NCBI RefSeq assembly: GCF_964266745.1
Contig: NZ_CAXWGX010000028.1
Span: 186,001 to 250,000 of the forward strand
Reading direction: 5' to 3'
DNA: 64,000 nt
Source of the DNA: Propionicimonas sp020161015
GTDB taxonomy: Bacteria > Actinomycetota > Actinomycetes > Propionibacteriales > Propionibacteriaceae
The notes under the pieces were generated by a model. That model was given only the letters and a program-made list of their open reading frames with translations. It was not told the DNA's origin and searched no databases. The position numbers were made by a program, and so were the translations under genes. Shown in pieces: positions 52,694 to 60,625 of the stretch. Positions within the stretch are counted from its first letter, which is position 1. Each line of letters starts with the position of its first letter.

Positions 52694-53767
52694 GTGGCTC
52701 TCACCATCGGCATCGTCGGACTGCCCAACGCCGGCAAGTCCACCCTGTTCAACGCCCTCACCCGCAACAACGTGCTCGCGGCGAACTACCCGTTCGCGAC
52801 GATCGAGCCGAACGTCGGCGTGGTCGGGGTCCCCGACGAGCGGCTGCCGGTGCTGTCCGACATGTTCCACTCCGAGCGGGTCGTGCCGGCCACGGTGAGC
52901 TTCGTCGACATCGCGGGCATCGTGAAGGGCGCGTCGCAGGGCGAGGGCATGGGCAACGCGTTCCTGGCGAACATCCGTGAGGCGGACGCGATCTGCCAGG
53001 TCACGCGGGTGTTCCGCGACCCGGACGTGACCCACGTCGACGGCGCGGTGAACCCCGGCAGCGACATCGAGACCATCCGCACCGAGCTGATCCTCGCCGA
53101 CCTCCAGACCCTCGAGAAGGCACTGCCCCGGCTGGAGAAGGAGGCACGGTTCAGGAAGGAGCGCCAGGCCGAGCTGGACGCGGCGCGCGAGGCGCAGCGC
53201 GTGCTCGACGGCGGTACCGGCGTCCACGCGGCCGGACTCGACCTCGCCCCGCTGCGCGAGCTCTTCCTGCTCACCGCCAAGCCGTACCTGTACGTGTTCA
53301 ACTGCGACTCCGACGAGCTCACCGACACTGCGCTGATCGAGAAGATGAAGGCCCTGGTGGCGCCCGCGGAGGCGATCTTCCTGGACGCGAAGATCGAGTC
53401 GGAGCTGGTCGAGATGGAGCCGGAGGAGGCCCGCGAGTTCCTCGTGGAGATGGGGATCGCCGAGCCCGGCCTCGACACCCTCGCCCGTGTGGGCTACGAG
53501 ACGCTCGGGCTGCAGAGCTACCTGACCGCCGGCCCGAAGGAGTCGCGCGCCTGGACGATCCGCAGGGGTGCCACCGCCCCGGAGGCGGCCGGCGTGATCC
53601 ACACCGACTTCCAGAAGGGCTTCATCAAGGCCGAAATCGTCAGCTTCGGCGACCTGGTGGCCGCCGGCTCGATGGCCGCGGCCAAGGCCGCCGGCAAGGT
53701 GCGGCTGGAGGGCAAGGACTACGTGATGGCCGACGGTGACGTGGTGGAGTTCAGGTTCAGTAGCTGA
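52694..53767 (+). CDS. ychF: Redox-regulated ATPase/GTPase YchF
   Basis: A 357-residue Obg-family P-loop protein. G1 is GLPNAGKST, switch region FVDIAGIVKGASQGEGMGN, and the G4 region reads YVFNCDSDEL rather than NKxD, as expected for YchF, which prefers ATP. The C-terminal TGS domain has HTDFQKGFIKAEIV. It binds ribosomes and responds to oxidative state in other bacteria. GTG start at the family N-terminus. Last conserved gene before the accessory stretch. Confidence 0.94.
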   Translation: MALTIGIVGLPNAGKSTLFNALTRNNVLAANYPFATIEPNVGVVGVPDERLPVLSDMFHSERVVPATVSFVDIAGIVKGASQGEGMGNAFLANIREADAICQVTRVFRDPDVTHVDGAVNPGSDIETIRTELILADLQTLEKALPRLEKEARFRKERQAELDAAREAQRVLDGGTGVHAAGLDLAPLRELFLLTAKPYLYVFNCDSDELTDTALIEKMKALVAPAEAIFLDAKIESELVEMEPEEAREFLVEMGIAEPGLDTLARVGYETLGLQSYLTAGPKESRAWTIRRGATAPEAAGVIHTDFQKGFIKAEIVSFGDLVAAGSMAAAKAAGKVRLEGKDYVMADGDVVEFRFSS

Positions 53768-53778
53768 GCACTTCTGAC

Positions 53779-53820
53779 GGACGCCGGCCGCGTCAGCCGG
53801 ATCCAGGGTGGCCGGCGTCC
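53779..53820 (+). terminator. Hairpin after ychF
   Basis: Perfect 11-base arms GGACGCCGGCC (53779-53789) and GGCCGGCGTCC (53810-53820) with a 20-base loop, starting 12 bases after the ychF stop. CTTC follows the stem; no long T-run. Confidence 0.6.
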
Positions 53821-53955
53821 CTTCGAGGCTTCTCATGCCCACCGATCCGGGCTGTGCCAACCCGGATCGACGTCAACGGGCGCCGCCTGCCCAGAAGCCG
53901 GAGCCAGGTTGTGGATGCTCCGTCAGGCTCGTTCACCTGTGGATGGTGCCTCGCG

Positions 53956-55239
53956 TCAGTACAGGTCTTTGTAGAACTGGTACTGGATCCCGATTCGGGC
54001 GACCCAGTCGTGCGCGAGTAGGGCTGAGGTCACCGCGTCGCTGTTCGGCGAGCAGGAGGTGCGCGCGTCGCGCCGGCACGGATGGACAAGCTCCTTCGCG
54101 TGGGGCTTCATCCAGTCCAGGTACATCGTCGGGGTCTCCCCGCAGTTCGGCTGCTGTTGGGTCCGTGTCTGGTTCGTCGGTCTCCAGTCGAAGCTCGACG
54201 GCTCGTTGCGCCACGGGCAGATGCGCGCGGACGCAGTCAGGATCCTGCTTCGCCCGCGGGCGAAGTCGCCGCTCCAGCTGAGGTACTGGGTGACCTGGAC
54301 GTGACACACCAGGCGGACGCTGCTGTCGGCTCGGCCTGCGTTGTCGCGTCCCTCGACGCAGTCGAGCCGCTGCTGCGTCCCCGCGAGCGTCACGCCCGCG
54401 ATCCTGCTCAGCGCCTTGGTGTCTGCATCGGCTCGCGCGATGGCCCGGTGCCGCGCTGCCTCGGCCTTCGATCCGAACAGGATTGCGTACTCGTTCGGCC
54501 GCCCCTGTGCGTCCGCTGTCGCCTGCCCGGTGGGCTCCGGCTCCACGTACGTCGCCGGATCGAGCGGGTAGCTGAGCCGCACCCGTCCCTGCCAGGTGTG
54601 GCGGGCGATCTCGTCCACGATCTCGGCCGTCGACAGGCCACACGCGTTGTACCAGTCGCGCCTGCATGCCTCGACGCCGCGATACCAGGAGTTGGTGGCC
54701 CAGTGCACCCAGGCGTTCGGACCCTCCGGGCACAGTCCCTGCTGCAGACGGGCGGTGCCCGGTGGAGGCGTCCAGTCGACATGGGCCGTGCCCGCGAACG
54801 AGCACGTCACGGGGAGCCGCGCGATGATCGGGTCGTGCCCGTCACGGAACTCGCCGTTCCACGTCAGGTAGTGGAAGGCCCTCACCAGGCATTGGTGCCA
54901 GTCGGGTGTCGCACTGCCCTCCGGGCACACCAGGATGCGCTGGGTGGCAGAGATCGTCACGACGTCCATTCCGGTCAGCCGGTCGGTGTCGGCCGTCGCC
55001 AGTTGCGTCGCCTTCTGTAGCGCACGTGCAGCGTCGGAATGCGGGTCGGCGAAGAGCGCCTCCACCGGCCCGACCGACCGTGTCGGCGTCGGCGGGGCCG
55101 GCCGCAACGAGGACGCCGGCACCGGAACAGGGCCACCACCGGCGAGGCCTGAGAGCAGGCTGCAGCCGGTCAGGACCGTAGCCGCGGCCACGACGAGCAG
55201 GGCGAACGACGTGCGACGTCGGCCGGTGCGGGGGGTCAC
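53956..55239 (-). CDS. Secreted lipoprotein with duplicated six-cysteine domain
   Basis: A 427-residue protein I do not recognise. It has a signal peptide and lipobox (VLTGC, Cys26), a Pro-rich linker, and two related halves (about 66-225 and 257-425). Each half begins with an Ala-rich helix and then carries six Cys at matching places: 105, 117, 146, 170, 192, 200 and 294, 312, 341, 366, 388, 396. Shared features include LTWNGEF/LSWSGDF, HVDW/SFDW and CRRD followed by Cys eight residues after the first. Three disulfides per half are likely. It follows a small membrane ORF and a TTGACT element on the same strand. Confidence 0.78.
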   Translation of the reverse strand: MTPRTGRRRTSFALLVVAAATVLTGCSLLSGLAGGGPVPVPASSLRPAPPTPTRSVGPVEALFADPHSDAARALQKATQLATADTDRLTGMDVVTISATQRILVCPEGSATPDWHQCLVRAFHYLTWNGEFRDGHDPIIARLPVTCSFAGTAHVDWTPPPGTARLQQGLCPEGPNAWVHWATNSWYRGVEACRRDWYNACGLSTAEIVDEIARHTWQGRVRLSYPLDPATYVEPEPTGQATADAQGRPNEYAILFGSKAEAARHRAIARADADTKALSRIAGVTLAGTQQRLDCVEGRDNAGRADSSVRLVCHVQVTQYLSWSGDFARGRSRILTASARICPWRNEPSSFDWRPTNQTRTQQQPNCGETPTMYLDWMKPHAKELVHPCRRDARTSCSPNSDAVTSALLAHDWVARIGIQYQFYKDLY

Positions 55240-55246
55240 GGTGGCA

Positions 55247-55495
55247 TCATGCCCGAAGCGCCGAGCGGCCGTGGCCGAATGTCGGACTCTGCTGCATGCC
55301 GCTCCCCAGATGAGGGTCTGCCGCCAGGCTGGTTGTCAGGAAGACCAACCACGGAACGCTCAAGATCACGGCCACGGCCCAGCCGGGGCGCCACTCGGGT
55401 GGCCTCCGCATCAAGGGCAGCTTCTTGTCCGAGCGAAGGCTCGCGGGGTGGACGAGGGCCAAGGCAAGCCCGCCGGCCGGGGTGTCGAATGGCAC
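55247..55495 (-). CDS. Possible small membrane protein upstream of the Cys-repeat lipoprotein
   Basis: An 82-residue ORF (GTG start) whose stop lies 7 bases before the lipoprotein GTG. It has one hydrophobic helix (AVAVILSVPWLVFLTTSLA, about 40-58) after a basic segment. No homologue is recognised. Position and helix favour a real gene; a start without a good ribosome site weakens it. Confidence 0.4.
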   Translation of the reverse strand: MPFDTPAGGLALALVHPASLRSDKKLPLMRRPPEWRPGWAVAVILSVPWLVFLTTSLAADPHLGSGMQQSPTFGHGRSALRA

Positions 55496-55537
55496 GACAA
55501 ACGGACTTCACTTTCGACAACATCCCCAACGTGAACG

Positions 55538-55543
55538 AGTCAA
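55538..55543 (-). promoter_or_regulatory. Possible -35 of the lipoprotein operon
   Basis: TTGACT on the minus strand, about 43 bases before the small ORF. No clear -10 at 17 bases, so this is weak. Confidence 0.2.
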
Positions 55544-55600
55544 AGCGATAGCCTCCAGCGCACATTTCGATCAGCGCTAGGCCGCTCGCCCATCCCTCAC

Positions 55601-55670
55601 TGAACCGCCCCGGCGTGTCCGGAGACTCAGTTCTTTGAACCGCCCCGGCGTGTCCGGAGACTCAGTTCTT
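55601..55670. repeat. Tandemly duplicated IS left end, 2 x 35 bases
   Basis: Two exact 35-base units (55601-55635 and 55636-55670), each starting with the 28-base terminal inverted repeat of the IS (TGAACCGCCCCGG and on to GAGACTC). The right end has one copy only. Confidence 0.9.
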
Positions 55671-55677
55671 TGTCTCC

Positions 55678-56613
55678 TCAGCTTGCTGCTGGGGTTGCTG
55701 TTTGATCGTAGTAGGCGTTCTCGGTCTCGGCGGGGGTGAGGTCGCCCCCGGCGTACTCGTGGAGGCGTCGATGGTTGTACCAGTCGACCCACCGGGCGGT
55801 GGCGAGTTCGACCTCCTCATGGGTGCGCCAGGCTTGGCGCTTGATGACCTCGGTTTTGTACAAGCCGTTGATGGACTCGGCGAGGGCGTTGTCATAGCTC
55901 GATCCGACGGCGCCGACGGAGGGCCGGATGCCGGCCTCGGCGAGGCGTTGGCTGTGGGCCAGCGACAGGTACTGGCTGCCGTGGTCGTGATGCGCCACGA
56001 GGGCGGTGAAGTCGTCACGGCCTTCTCGTTGCCGGACCCAGATGGCCTGCTCGACGGCGTCGAGGACGAGGTCGACGCTCATCGACGTGGCGGCCCGCCA
56101 GCCCATGATCCGGCGGGCGTAGGCGTCGATCACGAACGCGACATAGACCCAGCCGGCCCAGGTCGACACGTAGGTGAAGTCGGCCACCCACAGCCGGTTC
56201 GGCGCGGTCGGGGCGAAGTTCCGGTTCACCAGGTCGGCCGGTTTCGAGCCCAAGCCCGCGATGGTGGTGCGCTTCACCTTGCCACGCACCACACCGGCCA
56301 GCCCCGCCTTGCGCATGAGTCGCTCGATCGTGCAGCGGGCCACCGGGATCCCTTCCCGGTTCAGCACCAGCCACACCTTCCTCGGCCCGTACACCCCGAA
56401 GTTGTCGGTGTGGACCCGGCGGATGTGGCCGAGCAATACCTCCTCGCGCTGCTGCCTGGCGGTGGGGAGCTTGTCGCGCCACTCGTAGTAGGTCGACGGG
56501 GCGATCTTCACCCCATGCTCACTGAGCACGGCACAGGTCGGCTCCACCCCCCATCGCAGCCCGCCGGCGGCGGGGGTGTGGTCGGCGTGCTCGCGGATGA
56601 AGTCCACGATCAC
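55678..56613 (-). CDS. IS3-family transposase OrfB
   Basis: A 311-residue integrase-core transposase. HTH_21-type N-terminus, then the DDE core: first Asp in WVADFTYVSTWAG (near 145), second in HHDHGSQYLS (near 208), Glu in YDNALAESINGLYKTEVI (near 245). Intact, so possibly active. GTG start overlaps the orfA stop; in this family a ribosomal frameshift often makes the OrfAB fusion, but I see no strong slippery heptamer. Confidence 0.93.
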   Translation of the reverse strand: MIVDFIREHADHTPAAGGLRWGVEPTCAVLSEHGVKIAPSTYYEWRDKLPTARQQREEVLLGHIRRVHTDNFGVYGPRKVWLVLNREGIPVARCTIERLMRKAGLAGVVRGKVKRTTIAGLGSKPADLVNRNFAPTAPNRLWVADFTYVSTWAGWVYVAFVIDAYARRIMGWRAATSMSVDLVLDAVEQAIWVRQREGRDDFTALVAHHDHGSQYLSLAHSQRLAEAGIRPSVGAVGSSYDNALAESINGLYKTEVIKRQAWRTHEEVELATARWVDWYNHRRLHEYAGGDLTPAETENAYYDQTATPAAS

Positions 56614-56936
56614 TGCCCGGGCCGGTCGAGCTCGGCCGCGAAGAAAACCGACGCCGCTTTCAGGATCGCGTTCGCCCGCTTCAACTCCGCGTTCTCACGC
56701 TTGAGCCGTTTGATCTCGGCCGACTCCTCGCTCGTGACCCCTGGCCGGGCGCCCTGGTCGACCTCGGCCTGCCGCACCCACTTCCGCACCGTCTCCGCGG
56801 TGGAGACCCCGAGCAGTTCCGCGACCCGGGCCATCGCACCCCAGTCCGTCTCCTGATCCGGCCGGATCTCGGCATACATCCGCACCGCCCTGGCCTTCAG
56901 CTCGGCCGGATACCTCTTCGACGTGTTCCCTGACAT
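56610..56936 (-). CDS. IS3-family transposase OrfA
   Basis: A 108-residue protein with an HTH (YPAELKARAVRMYAEI, then VAELLGVSTAETVRKWVRQ) and a C-terminal leucine-zipper-like helix (EIKRLKRENAELKRANAILK). It binds the IS ends. The ATG lies 24 bases inside the right inverted repeat, the usual arrangement. Confidence 0.92.
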   Translation of the reverse strand: MSGNTSKRYPAELKARAVRMYAEIRPDQETDWGAMARVAELLGVSTAETVRKWVRQAEVDQGARPGVTSEESAEIKRLKRENAELKRANAILKAASVFFAAELDRPGQ

Positions 56937-57035
56937 GACTCCAACCTTCCCAAGGATTGGAGTCTCCGGACACGCCGGGGCGGTTCACCCCACGCGGCGT
57001 GTACTGGTCGTTTGGGGCGCACCCGGAAGGCGAGG

Positions 57036-57743
57036 GTGTTGGATGTGTCTGTGCCCGAAGTTGCCCCTGCGCGTCTCGCGCATCTTCTGGAGTCCATTGC
57101 CGAAGGTTGGGCGTCAGGCAAGATCCCGCCCGAGACTTACGTGCGCCCCTACATGAACAGCATCCACCTGTTGAATCGCCGCAACGCGCGCGTGATCGAT
57201 CTCGATGGCGTCCAGTGCCTGGTTTGGCATCGCGCCGGCGAGACGATGCTTCATCTCGAAGTCCGCCTCCGCAACCCGTGGTTTCCGGCCTGGCACTGGC
57301 CCGGGCCAGCCTTGGAGTGGCGCCTGTCCCACGCCAAATCCCATGACAGGCTCGACGCCCGGGTCATCGAACAAGCCCGCGAGTGCCTGCCCGCGGTCGA
57401 ATCGGTCCGGGAGCTGGCGAAGACCGCATTGTCCGAGTGCGAAGGCCGGACCCGGGTGTTCTGTCAGGGTGACACCGAACCCGACTGGGGCATGTGGGCG
57501 GAACAGTACATCCTCGCCAACGCCCTGCTCGGCGCCAAGTTCACCCCAGTTACCGCCAGCAACATGGAGACCCGCATAAGGCAGGCCGCGCTCACCTACT
57601 TCGGTGGCACCAACCCCTACGACTACAGCCCGATCCCAGACCGAGTGCTCGGACAGTTCTGCGCAATCGGATGGCTCGCGGCAGACATCCTCGCCGGCCA
57701 GACGGGCATCACCAAACCCCGGCCAAACAAGGCATTCACCTGA
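57036..57743 (+). CDS. Orphan hypothetical protein downstream of the IS
   Basis: About 235 residues, unrecognised. The first half has VRPYMNSIHLLNRRNARVI and a hydrophobic/aromatic patch (RNPWFPAWHWPGPALEW). The second half is helical, with VFCQGDTEPDWGMWAEQYI and ALTYFGGTNPYDYSP. No signal peptide or membrane helix. The start is uncertain: GTG 57036 has GGAAGG 5 bases upstream, and TTG 57012 and GTG 57045 or 57051 also fit. The IS ends less than 50 bases before it, so its original promoter may be lost. Confidence 0.6.
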   Translation: MLDVSVPEVAPARLAHLLESIAEGWASGKIPPETYVRPYMNSIHLLNRRNARVIDLDGVQCLVWHRAGETMLHLEVRLRNPWFPAWHWPGPALEWRLSHAKSHDRLDARVIEQARECLPAVESVRELAKTALSECEGRTRVFCQGDTEPDWGMWAEQYILANALLGAKFTPVTASNMETRIRQAALTYFGGTNPYDYSPIPDRVLGQFCAIGWLAADILAGQTGITKPRPNKAFT

Positions 57744-57839
57744 CCAAACAAACCCAGCCTAGAACGCACTGCGTTCGGCAGGATCGTCCACCGAACTCGC
57801 GGCAGAACCGGATGATAGGTCGGCGTTCACGCCGCCCGA

Positions 57840-57845
57840 TAGTCT
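57840..57845 (+). promoter_or_regulatory. -10 box, leaderless small membrane protein
   Basis: TAGTCT ends 6 bases before the GTG at 57852. Confidence 0.35.
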
Positions 57846-57851
57846 CGTGTG

Positions 57852-58289
57852 GTGAGGCAACGATGGTGGCAAAGCCGCACCTGGCTGCTCCTTATCGTGT
57901 TGTGCACACCCTTGTTGGTCGGTGCCACCAGCGTGGCTGTGGCAGTCCTGGCGAACCACGGCCCAACCGAGTCAGGCTGCGGGCCGGAGAGCCGGCAGCG
58001 CCTCATCTCGCGCGCAACCGAGATTGGTGACCAGATCGGCCTCGACCTGGGCGACGTGCTCGGCTGCGACTCCGGTGATGGTGCATGGATCGAATGGACC
58101 AGCACCCAAGGTTTCGACCAGATCGAGGCCGCCGCGCGCGGAGCTGGCTGCCGCGACGGCGACTCGGAGGGGCTGGAGCCAGACGAGCTCTATCTGGTCT
58201 GTGGCTCGGGGTTCCAGCGCATCGCGGTATTCGTGGATTCGCCGGACTCCTCCAGGTCGATAAGTGGCTCGATCCAGTTCGACAGCTAA
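57852..58289 (+). CDS. Hypothetical membrane-anchored protein
   Basis: A 145-residue protein with a basic N-terminus, one membrane helix (about 11-34) and an acidic exported domain with four Cys (for example SGCGPES, LGCDSGDG, GAGCRDGD, YLVCGSG), likely two disulfides. No family recognised. GTG at 57852 fits the -10 spacing; GTG 57849 is one codon longer. Confidence 0.62.
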   Translation: MRQRWWQSRTWLLLIVLCTPLLVGATSVAVAVLANHGPTESGCGPESRQRLISRATEIGDQIGLDLGDVLGCDSGDGAWIEWTSTQGFDQIEAAARGAGCRDGDSEGLEPDELYLVCGSGFQRIAVFVDSPDSSRSISGSIQFDS

Positions 58290-58445
58290 CCTCCGGGCAG
58301 AGAGATTCACCGAGCGTGCAGCGGCAAAGTAGTGAGTTGCCGGCGTCGTGCTGGCGGCTGGCGTCCTTGCCTGATTCATGCGCTGGATCGTCCAGAGATG
58401 CCATGGTTGTGTCGCCGGCGCAACGTGGTGACGGTGGGAGCTGCG

Positions 58446-58838
58446 ATGGAGAAGATGGCTGAGGCTGCGCGTAGGGCGGTCCCGGGCAAGCCGGGTGGAT
58501 TTGTCGCACTCCTGCTCACCTCCATCGGCTTGGCGCTCGCGGGCCCCCTGATCGTGACGCTCCTTCTTCGCTTCGGGGTCCCGTCGAGACCCTGCCCAGA
58601 TCTTGCGTGCGAGCAGCAGGACGCGGCGACCCTTACCGTGGTCCTCCAACTGTCACTGCCTGGTCTGGTCCTGCTCCTCCTGGCAGGAGGAGTCTGGATC
58701 CTGCGCCGCCGGCTCAGCTTCACACCGCCACCAGGCTGGCCAGCGTCCCCGGCGGGCTGGGTGCCCCCGCCGAGTTGGCAGCCGCCAGACGATTGGCCAA
58801 CGGCACCCGAGAAGTGGAGCTACTGGCGGCTGCGCTGA
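58446..58838 (+). CDS. Hypothetical two-helix protein with Pro/Trp-rich tail
   Basis: A 130-residue protein with two membrane helices (about 20-42 and 63-86), a Cys pair between them (CPDLAC) and a C-terminal Pro/Trp repeat tail (PPPGWPASPAGWVPPPSWQP, then DDWPTAPEKW). Such GWxPPP tails are common in actinobacterial membrane proteins and may bind partners. GGGAG lies 5 bases before the ATG. Confidence 0.6.
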   Translation: MEKMAEAARRAVPGKPGGFVALLLTSIGLALAGPLIVTLLLRFGVPSRPCPDLACEQQDAATLTVVLQLSLPGLVLLLLAGGVWILRRRLSFTPPPGWPASPAGWVPPPSWQPPDDWPTAPEKWSYWRLR

Positions 58839-58926
58839 GGCCCAGTTGCGCGCCTCACTCTGCGGCAGATGAGGTCGCGGCCGGGCAGCCGGAGGCTACC
58901 GTCCGCGGCGCGGCAGAAGCGTGACG

Positions 58927-59328
58927 TCAGTTGTTGGTCTTGATGACCTCGATGGTGCAGTGGGGACCGGTGGATCGGGCGAGCCGTCGATCGCCAGTGA
59001 CCAAGGTCACCTGGAGCGCTTCGGCGAGGGCGACGTAGGCGGCGTCGTAGATCGTGAGGTTGTCGCGCAGTTCCCAGCACCGGGCCAGCAGTGGAGCGTG
59101 GTCGACACGCTGCAACGGCAGGTCCCGCAGGTCATCCAGCGCGAGCCCGACCCGGCGTGGGTCCAGGTGCCCAGCGCGAGCCAGACCGCGCCACACCGAG
59201 GCAACCTCGAGGTCGATCAGTGCTGGAGCGGCGAGCTGTTCGCCGCGCAACCGGCCCCGCACCGTGTCACCGTCCTGGCCATCATCGAGCAACCCGACGG
59301 CCAGCACGCTGGCATCAATGACGAGCAC
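58927..59328 (-). CDS. vapC: VapC-type PIN domain toxin
   Basis: A 133-residue PIN ribonuclease. Acidic residues lie in LVIDASVLAVGL (Asp5), PALIDLEVASVWRG (Glu near 42), LTIYDAAYVALAEAL (Asp near 96) and LVTGDRRLAR (Asp near 114). It would cleave RNA when freed from its antitoxin. The GTG at 59328 overlaps the vapB end by 14 bases; a start 6 codons earlier is possible. Confidence 0.88.
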   Translation of the reverse strand: MLVIDASVLAVGLLDDGQDGDTVRGRLRGEQLAAPALIDLEVASVWRGLARAGHLDPRRVGLALDDLRDLPLQRVDHAPLLARCWELRDNLTIYDAAYVALAEALQVTLVTGDRRLARSTGPHCTIEVIKTNN

Positions 59329-59545
59329 GGTCGAACCGCAAGGCACTCACTGCATCGGCGAGCGGCAGGGAGCCACCGGCCCGACCGCCAGCCCGGGCCA
59401 GCACCTCGTCCACAGTCGGCCGGGCTGCCTCGGCGATCAATCTGGAGCGCAGGTACTCCTGCAGCGACTGGTGCGCCGCGCTCGCCCGCTGCCGCAGGAC
59501 CGCGTGAGTGTCCTCGGGTACATCCTTGATCTGAATGGTCGGCAT
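59315..59545 (-). CDS. vapB: VapB-type antitoxin (ribbon-helix-helix)
   Basis: A 76-residue protein. The N-terminus MPTIQIKDVPEDTHAVLRQR, followed by AAHQSLQEYLRSRLIAEAA, is a ribbon-helix-helix DNA-binding fold of the FitA type. The rest would cover the toxin active site. Upstream are a near-consensus -10 and overlapping palindromes, suggesting autoregulation. Confidence 0.88.
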   Translation of the reverse strand: MPTIQIKDVPEDTHAVLRQRASAAHQSLQEYLRSRLIAEAARPTVDEVLARAGGRAGGSLPLADAVSALRFDRARH

Positions 59546-59548
59546 GGA

Positions 59549-59564
59549 GCCATTATGGCGCCAT
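59549..59564 (-). promoter_or_regulatory. vapBC promoter and candidate operator
   Basis: CATAAT on the minus strand (59552-59557) ends 6 bases before the vapB ATG, giving a leaderless mRNA. Overlapping it are two palindromes, GCCAT-T-ATGGC (59549-59559) and ATGGCGCCAT (59555-59564), fitting repression by the VapB dimer. Confidence 0.55.
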
Positions 59565-59796
59565 GGGCGCCGATTCGGAAGCATACGCAGATCGGCAGCT
59601 GAGTGCGTCTACTCGGCAGGCTCAACCAGCGAACTGCACTCAGGATGAGAGTGGTGAGGCCGGCTCAGATGGTCTCTGGTCCGAGCGATGGCCAGTCGGC
59701 GCGACAAGCGGTGGAGTTCCGCCTGTCAGCTGAGCGACCGCTGTCCGCGCGCGGGCCTCACCATCCGCCGGCGAGCGGGGTAGGACGCCCCATCAC

Positions 59797-60537
59797 CTAG
59801 CGGCCGGCAGACTCCAGCACGTCGGCGAGCTCCGCCGGCCGGCTGACCATCGGCCAGTGCCAGGTCGGGAGCTCGACATACGTCCAGTCGCTGTCGACCA
59901 TGTGCGCGAACACCGGTGCGTGCGGTGCCAGCTGCCGCACCTGCTCGAGGGTGAAGGTGCACAGCACGCCCGTGCGTGGCAGCCGCTCCCAGGCGCCGGT
60001 GAGCGCGACCGGCTGGGTGGCGGTGCGCCAGGGTTGCGGACGCGAGTCCTCGACCAGCGCGGCCACGACCGTGTCGTCCACCCCCGGCACCCCGGCGGCG
60101 AGTTCGGCCCACGGTGGCGGAGGCAGCAACCACCCCTGGCCGTGTGTCGTCACCAGCTCCTCGTTGGCCGCCCGGGCGGCGGGACCCTCGAAGTCGGCCT
60201 GGGACAGGCCCTCCGGGAGGGGTCCCGAGTCGACGTACACCAGGCGGGCCACGCGCCCGGGCACGCGGTCAGCGGCTCCGGTCGTCACGAGGGCGCCATA
60301 GCTGTGGCCGACGAGTACGACGTCGTGCAGGTCGTGCTGCTCGAGCACGCGCACGACGTCGTCGATGTGGGTGGTGAGGTCGGTCCCGGGCGTGGCGAGG
60401 TGGGCGCGCTCGCCCATGCCCGTGAGGTCGACGGCATGGACGACGTGGCCGCGCGCACGCAGCCGGTCAGCGACGGCGCTCCAGACGGCGGCGCCGAGCC
60501 AGAAGCCGGGGACGAGGACGTAGGTGTTGGTGTTCAT
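59797..60537 (-). CDS. Alpha/beta hydrolase, EstC/salicylate esterase-like
   Basis: A 246-residue alpha/beta hydrolase. N-terminus TYVLVPGFWLGAAVWSAVAD; nucleophile elbow VLVGHSYGALVTTG (Ser near 80); Asp and His regions follow (HMVDSDWTYVELPTWHWPM near 215). No signal peptide. The ATG at 60537 is preferred over a GTG three codons earlier. Divergent from the WYL regulator, which may control it. Confidence 0.86.
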   Translation of the reverse strand: MNTNTYVLVPGFWLGAAVWSAVADRLRARGHVVHAVDLTGMGERAHLATPGTDLTTHIDDVVRVLEQHDLHDVVLVGHSYGALVTTGAADRVPGRVARLVYVDSGPLPEGLSQADFEGPAARAANEELVTTHGQGWLLPPPPWAELAAGVPGVDDTVVAALVEDSRPQPWRTATQPVALTGAWERLPRTGVLCTFTLEQVRQLAPHAPVFAHMVDSDWTYVELPTWHWPMVSRPAELADVLESAGR

Positions 60538-60550
60538 GACACCCACGCTA

Positions 60551-60586
60551 GGACCGATTGTGGACAGATTCGGTCCGGTATAGATT
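60551..60586. promoter_or_regulatory. Candidate operator/promoter between hydrolase and WYL regulator
   Basis: Inverted repeat GGACCGA (60551-60557) and TCGGTCC (60570-60576) with a 12-base spacer, followed by TAGATT (60581-60586), a possible -10 for the plus-strand regulator gene. Confidence 0.4.
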
Positions 60587-60625
60587 CACTGTTTCAGACA
60601 CTTTCGACCACCGCCGAGGAGGGTC

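Larger units (their letters stand above)
55636..56987 (-). mobile_element. IS3-family insertion sequence
   Basis: About 1.35 kb (or 1.39 kb if the outer left copy at 55601 is counted). The 28-base terminal inverted repeats (55636-55663 and 56960-56987) are identical. It holds orfA and orfB with a GTGA overlap. No short target duplication is evident: bases before either left copy (CAC or CTT) do not match CCC after the right end. The element inserted just upstream of the orphan gene at 57036. Confidence 0.9.

Noticed and set aside
55236..55565. Alternative minus-strand ORF of 109 codons over the small membrane ORF
   Set aside because: It is Pro/Arg-rich with no hydrophobic segment; the frame ending at 55247 has the membrane helix and couples better to the lipoprotein start.
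59546..59796. A plus-strand 65-codon ORF at 59603-59800
   Set aside because: No ribosome site, no recognisable motif, and composition typical of non-coding sequence. I see nothing else in this gap.
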